64,000 nt of DNA from Sciurus carolinensis (GCF_902686445.1 NC_062226.1:14046001-14110000), one strand, 5' to 3'. Shown: positions 23,070 through 35,235, numbered from the stretch's first letter. Made by a program: numbers and translations. The notes: generated by a model from the sequence alone, not told the origin.

Positions 23070-23230
23070 CAGAGCTCTGCACCTTCTGTCTGTAATCTTG
23101 GGACATTCACTCAGTGTCTTTATTCTCAGTTCTCTCATTTGTTAAGTGGGGTTAATGGTACCTACCTCATAGGGTTGTTGTGAGATTAGAATTAGTTATA
23201 GTGCTTAACAGACCCTAACTCAGAAAGTGG
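23070..23230 (+). repeat. MIR SINE
   Basis: 'cttgggacattcactcagtg' leads through 'ctcatttgttaagtggggtt' to 'acctcatagggttgttgtga', the usual MIR order. Confidence 0.75.
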
Positions 23231-23410
23231 GGGTTAATATTATTATGGTAGTATAATAGACAAAGATTTGTGAAAATATGTGATGCATAGATGTTCAACA
23301 AACATTAACAGAATGTAGAAACTTTAAGCACCATAAGAACAAGAAGCATGTCTTCACCATTGGTTTCCAAGATCTAGTGTTTAAAAATGGAGTGTAATCG
23401 GTGCTCAACA

Positions 23411-23943
23411 ATTTTTTTTTTTTTTGATACAATCCTGAACCCAGGGGTGCTCAACTACTGAGCACCTGTTTTATTTTTTTATTTTCATTTTTTTACATTT
23501 TTAAATTTTGTTCTATTTAGTTATACATGACAGCAGAATGATATTCTCCAACTCCATCCATTTACCTGCAAATGCCATAATTTTATTTTTTATTTTTATG
23601 TTTTTGGGGTACTGAGGATTGAACTCAGGGGCGTTCAACCACTGAGCCACACCCCCAGCCCTATTTCGTATTTTATTTAGAGACAGGGTCTCACTGAGTT
23701 GCTTAGCACCTTGCCCTTGCTGAGACTGACTTTGAATTCATGATTCTCCTGCCTCAGCCTACTGAGCTGCTGGGATTACAGGTGTGTGCCACCGTATCTG
23801 GCTTATTTTTTTAATTTTGAGACAGGATCTCGCTAAATTGCTTAGGGCTTCCCTAAGTTGCTGAGGCTGACTTTGAACTTGTGATCCTCCTGCCTTAGCC
23901 TCTCAAGCTGTTGGGGTAACAGGCATATGCCACTGCACCCAGC
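23411..23943 (-). repeat. MEN-type SINE (outer), antisense, split by an inner copy
   Basis: The inverted ID remnant at 23,411-23,470 ('cccaggggtgctcaactact') and the inverted B1 at about 23,815-23,943 ('gagacaggatctcgctaaat' to 'gccactgcacccagct') are the two ends of one element separated by the inner insertion. Confidence 0.8.
23590..23803 (-). repeat. MEN-type SINE (inner), antisense
   Basis: A complete inverted copy: 'ggtactgaggattgaactca', 'cactgagccacacccccagc', 'gagacagggtctcactgagt' and 'tgtgccaccgtatctggctt'. The bases 23,490-23,590 before it ('tagttatacatgacagcaga') look like its tail or an L1 3' fragment. Confidence 0.88.
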
Positions 23944-24224
23944 TAACAAATATCTTATGAAAGAGTAAAGGAAGTGCTCAAATCCTGCCTTTATCAATAT
24001 GGGCGTTCTCCTGGTGTATAGTACATCATCAGTACTGTTTGTACAAGAAATACAGTGCACATGGCATGTACCTGTGTATGCATGTGTATGATTTTGTTGT
24101 CAGTCTTCTTAGGACTTGCAGATACTTTGCTTTGTGTACACCTCAACACTGCCTAAGTTGCCAGGCAGTAAGTTGTTTTTAGAAAGTTTTTTAGTGGATA
24201 TGGTGATAAGTATGGAGGCGTAAA

Positions 24225-24370
24225 GACAGACTGCTTTAATTCAAAGTCTAGTTCTGACCAGTGGTGTTACTTTAGGCAAGTCTCTCACCCTTGCTGGGTC
24301 TCCCTTTCTCTGGCGAAATGCAAGACAGTGGTCGCTGGGCACTCTTCCTGCTCTAACATGGTAGGATTCT
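24225..24370 (+). repeat. MIR SINE
   Basis: 'aaagtctagttctgaccagt', then 'ggcaagtctctcacccttgc' and 'ctcttcctgctctaacatgg'. Confidence 0.65.
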
Positions 24371-24384
24371 GCACATTTAATTCA

Positions 24385-25130
24385 ATGGTTTAAGTAGCAC
24401 CTTTATTACAAAAGTTATATGTGTTTTTGTAAAAATATTCAAAAAAATAATAAAAAGGGGCAGCAGGGGCTGTAGTTCAGTGGAAGAGCACTTGCCTAGC
24501 ACATGTAAGGCACTGGGTTCAATCTTCAGCCCCACATAAAAAATAGATAAATAAAATAAAGGTTAATTTAATAATAATAATAAAAAGAATAAACAAGGAT
24601 GTAAAAAAAATCACTGCTAATACCACTCACCCAGAAGAACAACTATGGACGTGTTCATGAATGTTCTTCTAGTCCTTCTGTGCCTTTAGTTTTTGCCAAA
24701 AAATCAGAATTAGAACATATACATTATTTGTAATGTGCTTTTCCCAATGTTATCAGACTTTTCATATTATTAATGTTCTTCAAGAGCATGAATCCAATGG
24801 CTGCATAACAGTCCATCATATGAATTATGATGGATGTATCATAATTCACTTAAACAGTTCCCTGACATTGGATATTTAGGTTGATTTCAGTTTTTAACAT
24901 TATTAAAAAGTCTTTAATGACTCACCATTTACACAAATCTGTACCCATATCTCTGAATTTTCCCCTTAGGTTAAATTTGTAAAACCTTTGAAATACATCA
25001 CCTATTGCCTTCAGAAAAGTTGCACAAATGTACACTTTAATCAGTAACGTTGGAGAACAGCCATTTCCTATTATCTCCCCAGCATTGACTACCAGGTTTA
25101 AAAAAATATCTTTGCCAATGTCACAGATGA
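24385..25130 (-). repeat. Old L1 (L1M-type) 3' region, antisense, split by an ID SINE
   Basis: Before the SINE: 'caaaagttatatgtgttttt'. After it: 'ggctgcataacagtccatca', 'cattggatatttaggttgat' and 'tcttcaagagcatgaatcca'. This is the stereotyped antisense L1M 3' segment. Confidence 0.65.
24466..24563 (+). repeat. ID SINE inside the L1M segment
   Basis: GGGGCTGTAGTTCAGTGGAA begins the body. 'actgggttcaatcttcagcc' is the B box, and the tail is the squirrel-type AATAAATAAAATAAAGG form. Confidence 0.93.
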
Positions 25131-25320
25131 AAATAATTTATCATTGTTTCAATCTAATGTAATTTACATCATATTGTCTTATTTCTGGTAGAATGTAGAA
25201 TTGCATATGTACAATTTTTGCACCTTTGTAAATGTAATACACATTCATATCAAGTGAGAAGTAACAGAAGCGTTAGTAAGTTGTATGATGAAATTGAGGT
25301 GATTCTTTTATGTCGTAAAC

Positions 25321-25513
25321 TTTTTTTTTTTTTTTTGGTACTGGGGATCGAATTCAGAGGTGCTTTACCACTGAGCTACATCCTCCTTTTTATATTTTGA
25401 GAATTTTGAGATAGGGTCTCGCTAAGGTGCTGAGGCTGGCCTTGAACTTGCAATCCTACTGCCTCAGTCTCCAGAGTTGCTGGGACTACAGGCATGTACC
25501 ACCACACTCAGCT
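25321..25513 (-). repeat. MEN-type SINE, antisense
   Basis: The T run and 'ggtactggggatcgaattca' begin the inverted ID. An inverted B1 follows to 'gtaccaccacactcagct'. Confidence 0.93.
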
Positions 25514-26091
25514 GTATTTTAAATTAAAAAAAAAAAAAAATCTCTGTAGCAAATGGCTACTTGCTTCCTTAAATTCTTCCTGCCCCTCTTCTTGGGCATA
25601 CTTGCCTAGCGAGGCTCTACATTTCCCAGCTGTTCTTGCAATTGGGCGTAGGCATGTGATTACATGGACTTAAAGGACATGCAAGGTAGTGCTGTGCACA
25701 TTTTCTGGGCATCTCAAAGCTTAAGCTCCTTGTTTTGGATGTTGGTTCTTTCTCTTTCCCAGGAGTAGCAACCCAGCTTTGGTTTAGCAAATGATGACCC
25801 CCTAGGGGATGGCAGAGCAACAGGGAAACAGTTTATCACAGCATCACCTCACCAGCCTGGCCTGGCTCTTCAGTTTGGTAAGAGAAAAATTGATTTTGAT
25901 CATTTTTGGGCCACTATTTTTTGGTCTCTTTCTTCCAGTGACCCTAACTAATACATACTTCTCCCTAATACTGGGGACATCTTGGTGACACCACTTTATG
26001 TTTGTGGAACTGGTAGCAGAGCACTTGGAAGTCATTGTCACTTTACAAAATGCTATAAAATATTGGTCTTTTATATTCCTTCACACAGACT

Positions 26092-26285
26092 TTTCTTTAA
26101 TCTTTTAATTTTTTTACAGACCGCATTTTGATTCATTGTACACGAATGGGATACATCATTTCATTTCTATGGTTGCACACGATGTAGATTCATATGATTT
26201 GTGTAATCATACATGTACATAGAGTAATGATGTCTGTCTCATTCCACCATTTTTCATACCCCCCTCCCTCTCATTTCCTTCTACA
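26092..26285 (-). repeat. Rodent/squirrel-lineage L1 3' end, antisense
   Basis: 'cattgtacacgaatgggata', 'ttgcacacgatgtagattca' and 'atacatgtacatagagtaat' are the reverse complement of the L1 3' UTR type also seen in plus orientation at 28.4-28.6 kb. It contains the characteristic C-rich 'tacccccctccctctcattt'. Confidence 0.75.
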
Positions 26286-26389
26286 TAATTCACACAGACT
26301 TTTTAACAAAAATTATTTATTAGTTTTTTGTTTATAAGGTTTGGGAAGAAATATAACTTGTTATAATTGATCCAAAATACAAAATTGCA

Positions 26390-26502
26390 ATACAGAAATC
26401 ACAACCATAAATATACAATAAATAAATATATATTAAATGATATGAATATTAATATATATTAATAACATTGATTATATTAATATAGTAATGTTTATATATA
26501 TT
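26390..26502. repeat. AT-rich low-complexity sequence
   Basis: Almost pure A/T with repeated ATATTAATATA-like units directly before an ID SINE. Confidence 0.85.
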
Positions 26503-26592
26503 CTTTTTTTTTTGGCCACTAGGACTTGAACCCAAGGCCTTGTGCATGCTAGGCAAGTGCTCTACCATTGAGCTGCATCCTCAGTGCTCCCC
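26502..26592 (-). repeat. ID SINE, antisense
   Basis: T run, 'aacccaaggccttgtgcatg' and 'ctctaccattgagctgcatc'. Confidence 0.92.
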
Positions 26593-26669
26593 TATTCATA
26601 TTCTGAAAGCACATGTTCATCACTGGTGTAGAATTATGTACAGCCATGGAACATTGCTACATTGTGTAC

Positions 26670-26771
26670 TCTTTTTTTTTTTTTTTTTTTTTTTTGGGTT
26701 CTGGGGATCGAACCCAGGGCCTTGTGCTTGCAAGGCAAGCACTCTACCAACTGAGCTATCTCCCCAGCCCC
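26670..26771 (-). repeat. ID SINE, antisense, near consensus
   Basis: A run of about 25 T residues is followed by 'ggggatcgaacccagggcct', 'gcaagcactctaccaactga' and 'gctatctccccagcccc'. The body is close to consensus, so the insertion is probably young. Confidence 0.95.
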
Positions 26772-27692
26772 TCTTTTTTTTGTGTGTGTACTCTCAATGG
26801 CAGTGATTGTAGTATACGTGACTCTGGCAACAGGAGGCACACATTTTTTTTTTTAAAGTTTCACCAGTTGGTTCAGTTGAATGTGCTCACAATTCCTGTG
26901 GTTGAATGTCTTTGCAGTCACCCCTCTGAAAAGCCCAGTGTCAAGTGGTACTCTGAGGAGTCAGCCTTTGTCTTAGATACTGAGTGTTGGCAAGGGGCTC
27001 CAGCACGGTACACAGGAAGTTCAGAGGTGCCATCGCAACAGGTCACCCATTACCTTTATGAATGACCAGTTCCACAGCCATTGAGATGACCCAGGTCTGT
27101 GATTCCTCCAAAATCTAGGAACATTAGCTCCCCTTTGTCCCGTGGGAGGAGAGCATTCCTTCCTTTTCAGAGCAAGCCCTCTCCTGGTATCCTCAGTAGG
27201 TGCAGGGTGGCAGTGGTTCCCAACTTTGCTTCTTAGTGAGGAAGACTGACTTCTCGTCACCATGGAGATGTAGCAGAAACAGGCCTCTGAAAGCCAGCAG
27301 GCAAGGATGTGCTTCCCAGCTCCACTTCTCACTGTCAGACCCCGCATCCTGCATGGGCAAGGGAGGCCCTTTGGCATCTGTGTGTGTGTGTTTTCTTGGC
27401 TTATGATGACCATTAGCGATATACTTGCTGCTAATATTGCCTTTGTAATTACCATTTTTAGCAACTGTACTTTATTTTATCAAACAACAGAATTTATCTA
27501 AAGAGTTCCTTATTGTGGACCCTAGCTCCCAATTCGTGTTACTATGGAAATTGCTGCACTCTTTTTCAATGTAACTTTTTGCCTCCATTGGAAAATTTCC
27601 TCAGGAAATGGGTAAGTGTTGACTACCTCCTATGGAAGACTGAATAGATGTTGTGGCAATATGTTTTTGCATTATCAAAAAAATGAGAAAGC

Positions 27693-27793
27693 AGGACTAG
27701 GATATAGCTCGGTTGGTAGAATGCTTGCCTTGCATGCACAAGGCCCTGGGTTCAATTCCCAGCACCATTAAAAAAAAAAAGAGAGAGAGAAAG
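27693..27793 (+). repeat. ID SINE
   Basis: 'ggactaggatatagctcggt' opens it, 'gggttcaattcccagcacca' is the B box, and the tail is A11 with (GA)n. Confidence 0.95.
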
Positions 27794-27869
27794 AAACCAG
27801 AATCATCCTTCAATAGTAAATACATAAGTAAAGTATGCTACATCTAATCTTTGCACTGCTGTGCAACTG

Positions 27870-28598
27870 TTAAAGAGAAATGGGTTTATTAGGAAAGTGG
27901 TATGGAGATTCCTCAGAATACTTAGAATGGAACCACTATTTGACCCAGCCTCCCACTTCTTGGTTTATACCCAAAGTACTTAAAATCAGCATACTACAGT
28001 GACGCAGCCACATCAATGTTTATAGCAGCTCAACTCACAATAGCTAAACTATGGAACCAACCTAGGTGTTCTTCAACAGATGAATGGATAAAAAAAAATG
28101 TGGTCTGTATATATGATGGAATATTACTCAGCCTTAAAGAAAAATGAAATTATGACATTTGCCAGAGAATGGATGAAACTGGAGAATATCATACTAAGTG
28201 AAACAAACCAGGATGCCAATTCACAAAAAGTGGGGCAGGGCTAGGGAACAATAGTACTTTTTTTTTTTCCCCCCAGTGCTGGAGATTGAACCCAGGGCCT
28301 TGTGCTTGCAAGGCAGACACTCTACCAACTGAGCTATCTCCCCAGCCCACAGCAGAATAGTACTTTAGTTTAGGTTGAGGGGAGTGAAGGGAGGGTAGGG
28401 GTTATTGGGTTAGGAAGGATAGTAGAATGAATCAGACATAATTACTCTATGTACATATATAGCTATATGACTGGTGGGATTCTACATCATGTGTAACCAA
28501 AAAAATGAGAAATTATATTCCATTATATATGATGTATCAAAGTGCATTCTACTGTTGTATATAACTAATTAAAACAAATTAAAAAATTTAAAAAAGGA
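27870..28598 (+). repeat. L1 3' end, rodent/squirrel lineage, split by an ID SINE
   Basis: The end of ORF2 is visible ('gatgaatggataaaaaaaaa', 'ggaatattactcagccttaa', 'gagaatggatgaaactggag'). A 3' UTR follows with 'ctacatcatgtgtaaccaaa' and 'gcattctactgttgtatata'. The reading frame is broken. Confidence 0.85.
28250..28366 (-). mobile_element. ID SINE, antisense, with an 11-bp target-site duplication inside the L1
   Basis: The body is 28,261-28,349: T/C run, 'ggagattgaacccagggcct', then 'aactgagctatctccccagc'. AATAGTACTTT occurs at 28,250-28,260 and again at 28,356-28,366, so the SINE is younger than this L1. Confidence 0.88.
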
Positions 28599-28599
28599 A

Positions 28600-29075
28600 A
28601 TGGAATTATTCACAATAGCCAAAAGATAGAAACAGTTCACATTGTCCATCAACTGATGAATGAATAAACAAAGCATGGTTTAAAGATCCACACAATGGAA
28701 TATTATTCAGCCATAAAAAGAATGAAATTCTGGTACATGCTACAACATGGATGAACCTTGAAAACCTTATGCTAAGTGAAAGAAGTTAGACACAAAGGCC
28801 ACATATGTGTGATTCCATTTCAGGAGAATGTCTAGAATGGACAAATCCATACATCCAGAATATTTTCAGTATTTATGGGAAGCTGGGAGGATACAGGACC
28901 GGGGAATGATTGCTAATGGGTATAGTTTCTTTTGGGATGATGAAATCGTTCTAGAATTTGATAGTAGTAATGGTTGCACAACCTTGTGAATATACTAAAA
29001 CCCATTGAATTATACACTTTAAAAAGGTGAACTTCATGATATGGGGATTATATCTCAATTTAAAAGAATGAAGAA
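28600..29075 (+). repeat. Older L1 (L1MA-like) 3' end
   Basis: A second copy of the same L1 end starts right after the first: 'cacaatagccaaaagataga', 'caatggaatattattcagcc', 'acatggatgaaccttgaaaa' and 'gctaagtgaaagaagttaga'. The 3' UTR differs from the preceding copy, so it belongs to another subfamily. Confidence 0.8.
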
Positions 29076-29879
29076 CCATATGTATTGAAGTGATTTATTA
29101 TTCGTTGAAAAAGCTAAATGCAGAATACAATCTATTTTATAATATGCCATTTTTGTGAGAATTTTTTTCTGCCTTTAGTGGCGGAGACTGGGCTTCTCCA
29201 GGAATATGTCAGACCTACCCTCACGCTGCAGTGAGTTTAGGCAGGACAGCGGCCACTTCCTCTTGAGACTAGAGAGGACCTGCCAAGGGTCAGGTGTGGA
29301 GAATGCACACTGATTTCTAGGTGATCTGTCCTTATTCCCATTTTTCAGATAATAAAACAGATAAGAGAAATCGGTGACTTGGCAAGGTTACTTAGCAAGG
29401 ACAGGCATCAGCCCCAGGCCTAATCCAGAGGAGGTGAGTCTGAGGCTTGGGCCAGGTGGAGTCTAGCTCCCAGCTGTGTTTGCTCCCTGTGGGTTGTCAG
29501 GCCCGGGGCATGGAGGCTACTCTGCTTCAGGAGCACGGCTTACGAGGATGCTGGCTTCTGAATTTACACTGAGAGATCATTTGTGGCCCTTTAATTGAGG
29601 ACGGTAGAAAGTGGATTTCAGAGGGTCCTCTTGTTCTGGGCTAGGCCCTTATAGCTTGATGGCAATATTTCAGTAGTTCATTCTTTGTCCACTCATTTTG
29701 CCTGAACATTCCATACTTCTTCAGGAAGCTGTCCTTGATGTTGTTTCTAACTAGAAGACCCTGTCTGTCAGCCCCTCAGCCAACTTCTTATTGTTGTCAA
29801 AACCCAGCTGATGTGTCCCTTCTGTTGTTTTCTCCTTAACAACACCCTTTATAGATGCCTGACTGGAGCCTTTAAAATA

Positions 29880-30120
29880 ATACTAATCGCGTTAACACGG
29901 GCAGTTATCATTAAGTGAGCTCCCTCTACTGCTCACTGTTCTAACTGAGGCTGTACTTATTCCTTTAAATTCTCGTGGTAATTATGCAATAAAAATACAT
30001 ATATAATTACTTACACTTCTGCCAGATTAGGAAAGAACCTGGAGAGGTTAAGAAATTTGCCCAAAGTCATACGACCAGGACATGAAGAAACAGGTCTCTC
30101 TGACTCCAAAGTTCATGTTT
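29880..30120. repeat. MIR/L2-related fragment
   Basis: 'gagctccctctactgctcac' leads to 'gagaggttaagaaatttgcc' and 'ctctctgactccaaagttca', an order common to old mammalian SINE/LINE remnants. Confidence 0.5.
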
Positions 30121-30704
30121 TCCCCTTGCACCACATCCTTTCCTTGCACCAGTCACCTCAAATTGCAAATAATACTTGTGTCTTTCTTCACTGTTGTCCC
30201 ATAAGCCCTAGGAGGCAGGTGGTGGCTCTGATTCCAGGATTGCCACCCCGCTGCCCAGTATGGGGGCTGCTCCCAAGTGGCCAGTCATAAAAGTTTAAAT
30301 AAGAGTGAGGCATTCCATTTGCCCAGCCTGGAAAGTACAAGCAGTATGTTTGTCCTTGCCCTGGAGAGGGGACAGACCTGCTATCTCCTCTAGAGTGGTG
30401 ATAAGGGGCAGGTTGTGCCTCCTTGAGGACTCACAGATGTTTCCTGAGGCCCCAAGAGCACTTCTGCTTTGGAGCTGCTTCGGCTGCCCATTAGTGTGAC
30501 TGCTGGAAAGCCAGTTTCATGGCCCTGCTGGAGAATGTCAACAACCCACTCTAGCCAGCTCTCTGGATATTTCCCTGAAATATTAAGGCCAGCCAGGGCC
30601 CATGAGGTCGAGGCCCCAGGTGCTGGCTTGCTGGATTCCTGCAGGGTCTTCGTTGCAGAGACAGCAGCAAGGTAGTTGAGACATCAAGCTCGGTTGTTAG
30701 CTCT

Positions 30705-30885
30705 TGTTTTGAAAGCCATCGCTCCCACTTACTAAATCTGTGGCAATGGGACAAGTTTCTCCGCCTTTCTTAGCCTCAATTACTTAATCTTTAACGGGGG
30801 ATATTGCCTCCTTTTCAAGGTCACGGATGAAAGGAGATAATACATATAGGGGGCCTCACACAGTGCCTGCATACAACACTAAGGA
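30705..30885 (+). repeat. MIR SINE
   Basis: 'cacttactaaatctgtggca' then 'cttagcctcaattacttaat' and 'ggggcctcacacagtgcctg'. Confidence 0.65.
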
Positions 30886-31507
30886 TGATAATAATTTTTA
30901 TCAGAAAACTACCATAGCAGGTTTTAGTGGTTACCATAGTAGATTTTTGTTCGCAGCTCTTATTTAGGGGACCAGAACAGTTTTCTACGAGGACAGGTCC
31001 CTTGGGCCTGGTGCGTAGTTTCCCCTGGTCCAGTGCAGGTCTGCCTGAGAAAGTGGTTTCCATTCTCTGATGTGCGCATGTGCTGTTCCTGGGTAATCCT
31101 GGGAAGGTAGAGGCTGGGTGAAGAGGAGATCCCATTTTTCCTAAATCACCGGCAGCAAACAATCATTTCTCTATCCCAACCACCTACCATGGGGTTGAAC
31201 AATTAGCAGTTGTCTAAAGTATTGATTTTTATTTGAAAAAAGAAAAAGGACAATGACTTTATATTGAATGATATATGAATTAGCATTTTCATAAGGATTG
31301 TTTTGTTTACATTATTTAAGCACACAAAATACCCATCAAGAAAAAACAAATACCTGGGCTTTAGTTAAATTTCTTTGAAATGCCTGTTGAACTCTGTCAG
31401 TTTTCATCTGTAGGCCAGAAGAAACAGATTGACTTGTGCAGTTTTGATTTCTAACATTTTCCCCACACATTCTTTTGTATATGCTTTTCCATGTTTCAAT
31501 GAACTGC

Positions 31508-31747
31508 ATATTTGCCATTTTATTTTATTTATTTTTTATATTTTGGTATCAGTTATTGATCCTAGAGGTGCTTAATTACTGAGCCACACCCCCAGTACTT
31601 CTTTTGAGATAGGGTCTTGCTAAGTTTCTTAGGGCCTTGCTAAATTGCTGAGGCTGGCCACAAACTTACAGTCCTCTTGTCTCAGCCTCCTGATTTGCTG
31701 GGATTAGAAGTATGCATCATTACACCCAGCTAATATTTGCCATTTTA
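31508..31747 (-). mobile_element. MEN-type SINE, antisense, with a 15-bp target-site duplication
   Basis: The inverted ID half is 'gatcctagaggtgcttaatt', and the inverted B1 half ends 'cattacacccagct'. ATATTTGCCATTTTA is present at both 31,508-31,522 and 31,733-31,747. Confidence 0.92.
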
Positions 31748-31960
31748 AAGCTTGTCATATTATTCCTTCAAACAGGCCAGAGTTTGTTCATCCACCTGTT
31801 ATTTGGTACTGGGTTAGTTCCCACTTCATGCTATTATAGATATTATCAACCCTTTTGAAACAAACCTTGTTTCAAAACAATCTTTGGACATATTTCCTTA
31901 GGACAAATTGTCAGAAGTGGACTTAGGAGCCAAAGGAAAGGAACAGATTTTCCTGTTCCT
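31748..31960 (-). repeat. Old L1 (L1M-type) 3' region, antisense
   Basis: 'tgctattatagatattatca', 'ggacatatttccttaggaca' and 'aattgtcagaagtggactta' follow the L1M antisense order. The sequence before the MEN insertion belongs to the same element. Confidence 0.6.
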
Positions 31961-33895
31961 GTTACTTAAGTTTAAGTCATCCTGAAAAAAGATAAAACCG
32001 ACTCACAGAGATTGTCCATGCGTTCACTTGTGGTCTGAAATAGGAAAGGAACACAGAACCAGTGCCAGTGAGAGGACAAGGCACCCTTTGCTGAGCCAGG
32101 CAGCATTTGCTGGAAGGGGCTGGGCTGTTTTTCCATGGGAATATTCTCCACTGATATCCCAGTCCTCTGACTGACTGTTTATTCAGGGCTACCCCACCCC
32201 CGCCTCAACTGCCTTTGCGGGAATTGTGCAGTTGCAGTTAATACATAGCTTGGCAAGTTCTAGAATCTCCCATGAATTCCCAAGAGTCAAATGCCTGTGG
32301 TGGGTGGGAATAAATGTGTTACCTGAACAAGGCAGCGTGGCCTGCTGGAGGGAGCTCTGCACCAACCAGGCAGGCCCTGCGTCAACCTGCTGACTCAACA
32401 GGCACTCCCCCTCCTGATGGCGGAAATGTTATGCAACTTTAGATGCTTTCCTTTGACTCAGGACTTTGACTCTTGATAAAATATGGGACCCCAGGGTGAA
32501 GTGTTTTACCAAAGCTGGCTCTGAGAACAGGCCTAGTTGGGGATGAAGATGCTGAAAAGCAAGTGAAGGAGTCCACGAAGTTCAGAGTCTGGCCTCCTGT
32601 AGTTCATGAAATCTCCTAAAACCTTCTCTAGTCTAGGAGGACAGTGCACCTGGGTGGGGAGCCGGAGACAGGCCCTCCTGAGGTTGTGTGGACACTTAGG
32701 ATGGATGTTTCCTGCTGGGTTTGACAACTGAGCTGCGGATTCCAGGGGATTTGCCCCAGGGACCCCATCCCAGCCATATATATACCAGTGCTTGACCTTT
32801 GCAGGTATCATCACAATGAGGCTGTGGTTTCTGCTTTGCTGTGGCTCTGAAGGGAAAGCATCACTGTGACTTAATCTGTAGCTCAGTTCAGTCTGATAGG
32901 TTGCGGCTCAGATCAAAACCTCCTCCCAGATTCTGTCTCCTTTCCTGCTTACCCTCTTTTGAAGGATACTCTCCATTCTGGTGTTTTTCTCCCTTGGATA
33001 TTCTAAGCTTGTTTCTGTCCTAAAAACTTCCCTCTGCCGCTCCCTCTCTTTGATCTTCCCAAGGCTGCCTCCTCCTCCTCCTCTTGGGCCTCAACTCTGG
33101 GCACCTTTTCCAAGAGAGCTTCCTCGGCCACTCTAGTGAAAGTGAAATCCTGCCCATGGGATTTTCTGTTTTCTATTGTCATCAGCCCGTGTTTTCTTCT
33201 TAGCCCTGTCTTTTCCTGAAGTTACTTTGTATGACATACATTTACATACACACATTGTCCATCTCCAACCAGAATATAACATTCTTGAGAACAGCAACAG
33301 GCTTTCTGCTCTCTACAGAACGGAGAACAGTTCCAGCACCTACGGACAGAGGAATCCGTCCAAGAATCCCAGGCGGCGCAGCTCTCTTCCCCCTGCTTCC
33401 TCCTCCTAAGCGAGACATATATATCTCTCCCTATCGAGAGCAGGCAGGGTGGGCCTGGGCTGCATGCAGATGGGGGCTCTTGCCTAACTTAGCAACTTCA
33501 CTTGTGGCGTGACTTGCGCCACCTCCTACCCAGATCTCCAGAAAGAGCAGACTTGATCTGCAGGCCTCCAGGAGCTGAACTGGGCCCACTGGGAAGAAGT
33601 TCAGAGACAGACTTGAGTTCAATATGAAAGAACTTCTGGATGGGCTGCAATGAGGCAGAGTGGTCATGCTGCCACTTTCCTGGGCTAGCTCCCCACCTTG
33701 TCCATGTCCCCCATGGTCCACTGTCCACCCTCTGACACTGCATGGCCTGCCATCAGCCAGCTTGTGGAGGTCACTGGTCTCTGGAATGGTGCTCCAGCAC
33801 AGATCCTGGTGGTTGTGCATCACTGAGGGAACTAGACCATATGGGCTCTGTGGGCCATTTCTTTGCCTATTTCAGGGCTCAGAAGCATTCTTTTC

Positions 33896-34108
33896 TTTCG
33901 GTGGTGTGGGGTGTACCAGGGATTGAACTCAGGGACACTTGACCACTGAGCCACATCCGCAGCCCTATTTTGTATTTTAGTTAGAGACAGGGTCTCACTG
34001 AGTTGCTTAGCACCTTGCTTTTGCTGAGGCTGGCTTTGAACTCGTGATTCTCCCATCTCAGCCTCCCAAGCCACTGGGATTGCAGGCGTGTGCCACAGTG
34101 CCCAGCTA
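33896..34108 (-). repeat. MEN-type SINE, antisense
   Basis: 'caccactgagccacatccgc' style inverted ID, then 'gagacagggtctcactgagt' to 'tgtgccacagtgcccagcta'. Confidence 0.95.
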
Positions 34109-34309
34109 GAACCATTCATTTTTAATCCATGTTTTGTGGGCTGACAGGCCTCCAGGGAGAAAAGGGTGATGAACTGGATTAAGCTGTTAATGGTGTGCTG
34201 GGGTTAAAGCTCAGGAACCCACACGCTAGGGCACTGGTTAGTGACCACATCCACCCACCTGCCGTTTGTTTAGCATGGAAAGTTGATCATCTGCATCAGG
34301 AATGCGGCT

Positions 34310-34465
34310 CATAGCAGTTCCAGGCCTGGTTCTGTTGCCAAGTTATTGTGCGAGCTTGAACATATCTTTTCCTTCTCTCTGGAAGACAGAGTATCTGGGT
34401 CAGACCTTGTTGCTTTAGAAAGCTGTCTCTTCTGACTGAAACGTTCTGGGATTCTACCAGTGAGC
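34310..34465 (+). repeat. MIR SINE
   Basis: 'ggcctggttctgttgccaag' begins it, and 'aaacgttctgggattctacc' ends it in MIR order. Confidence 0.6.
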
Positions 34466-35029
34466 CTCAAGCATGCAAAAGCAGGCATTGCACAGGGGCT
34501 CCTGTCAGGCTTCCATTCTTCAGCAGCTCATCTCTCCTAGTTGACCGCCTGGAGCAGAGCCAAGACCCCTGACCTCTGTCATCAGTAGCTCAAGGCCTCT
34601 CACAGTGTTTGAGGATTTATCCAGAGCTCTGGCTGGGCAGATGACACAAGTGTGTGATCTCTCAGTGGATGGAATCTGAGGTGTCCATCATGAGAGACGT
34701 GAGCTGAATCTAGCGTAGAGGTACCCTGGAGGCTGTCCCAACAGCACCCCATAACTGGTTTCCTCATCTGGAGGGTAGGAGTGGGATTTTGTGTATCTCT
34801 ATGATAGTATAGTGAGTCCTTGGGCAGCATTTATGACACCCCATGATCATTTTATGATGTTTCAGTCTACTATACTCTCCTGAAACTCATCTTAATTCGT
34901 CTTTGGCACAACCATGAAGGGAGAACAGAGAAACCTAACACTGCATTCTGGGATAAACCTTTGTCCTGAGCCAGGTCTTCTTCTTTCACTTTGTAGGGGT
35001 CCTGTAAGAATGAATGATTCAAATGAATG

Positions 35030-35212
35030 TGATAGTACACATCTGTAATCCCAGCAGTTCAGGAGGCTGAGGAAGGAGGATTGCAACTTTGAGGCCAGCC
35101 TCAGCCACTTAGTGAGACCCTGTCTCAAAAATAAAATAATAAAAGGACTTGAGATACAACTTAGTGATAGAATAGCCCTGGGTTCGATCCCCAGTACTGG
35201 GGGGTGGTGGGG
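35030..35212 (+). repeat. MEN-type SINE, first of a direct pair
   Basis: The B1 half ('cacatctgtaatcccagcag') and ID half ('gggttcgatccccagtactg') end in a G-rich rather than an A-rich tail. Confidence 0.9.
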
Positions 35213-35235
35213 GAAAGGTTCAAAATGCCTAATAC

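Noticed and set aside
26613..27065. 150-codon plus-strand ORF and overlapping minus-strand ORFs to 27,464
   Set aside because: The first part is the reverse of an ID SINE including its T run. The rest shows no protein family and no exon signals that fit a gene.
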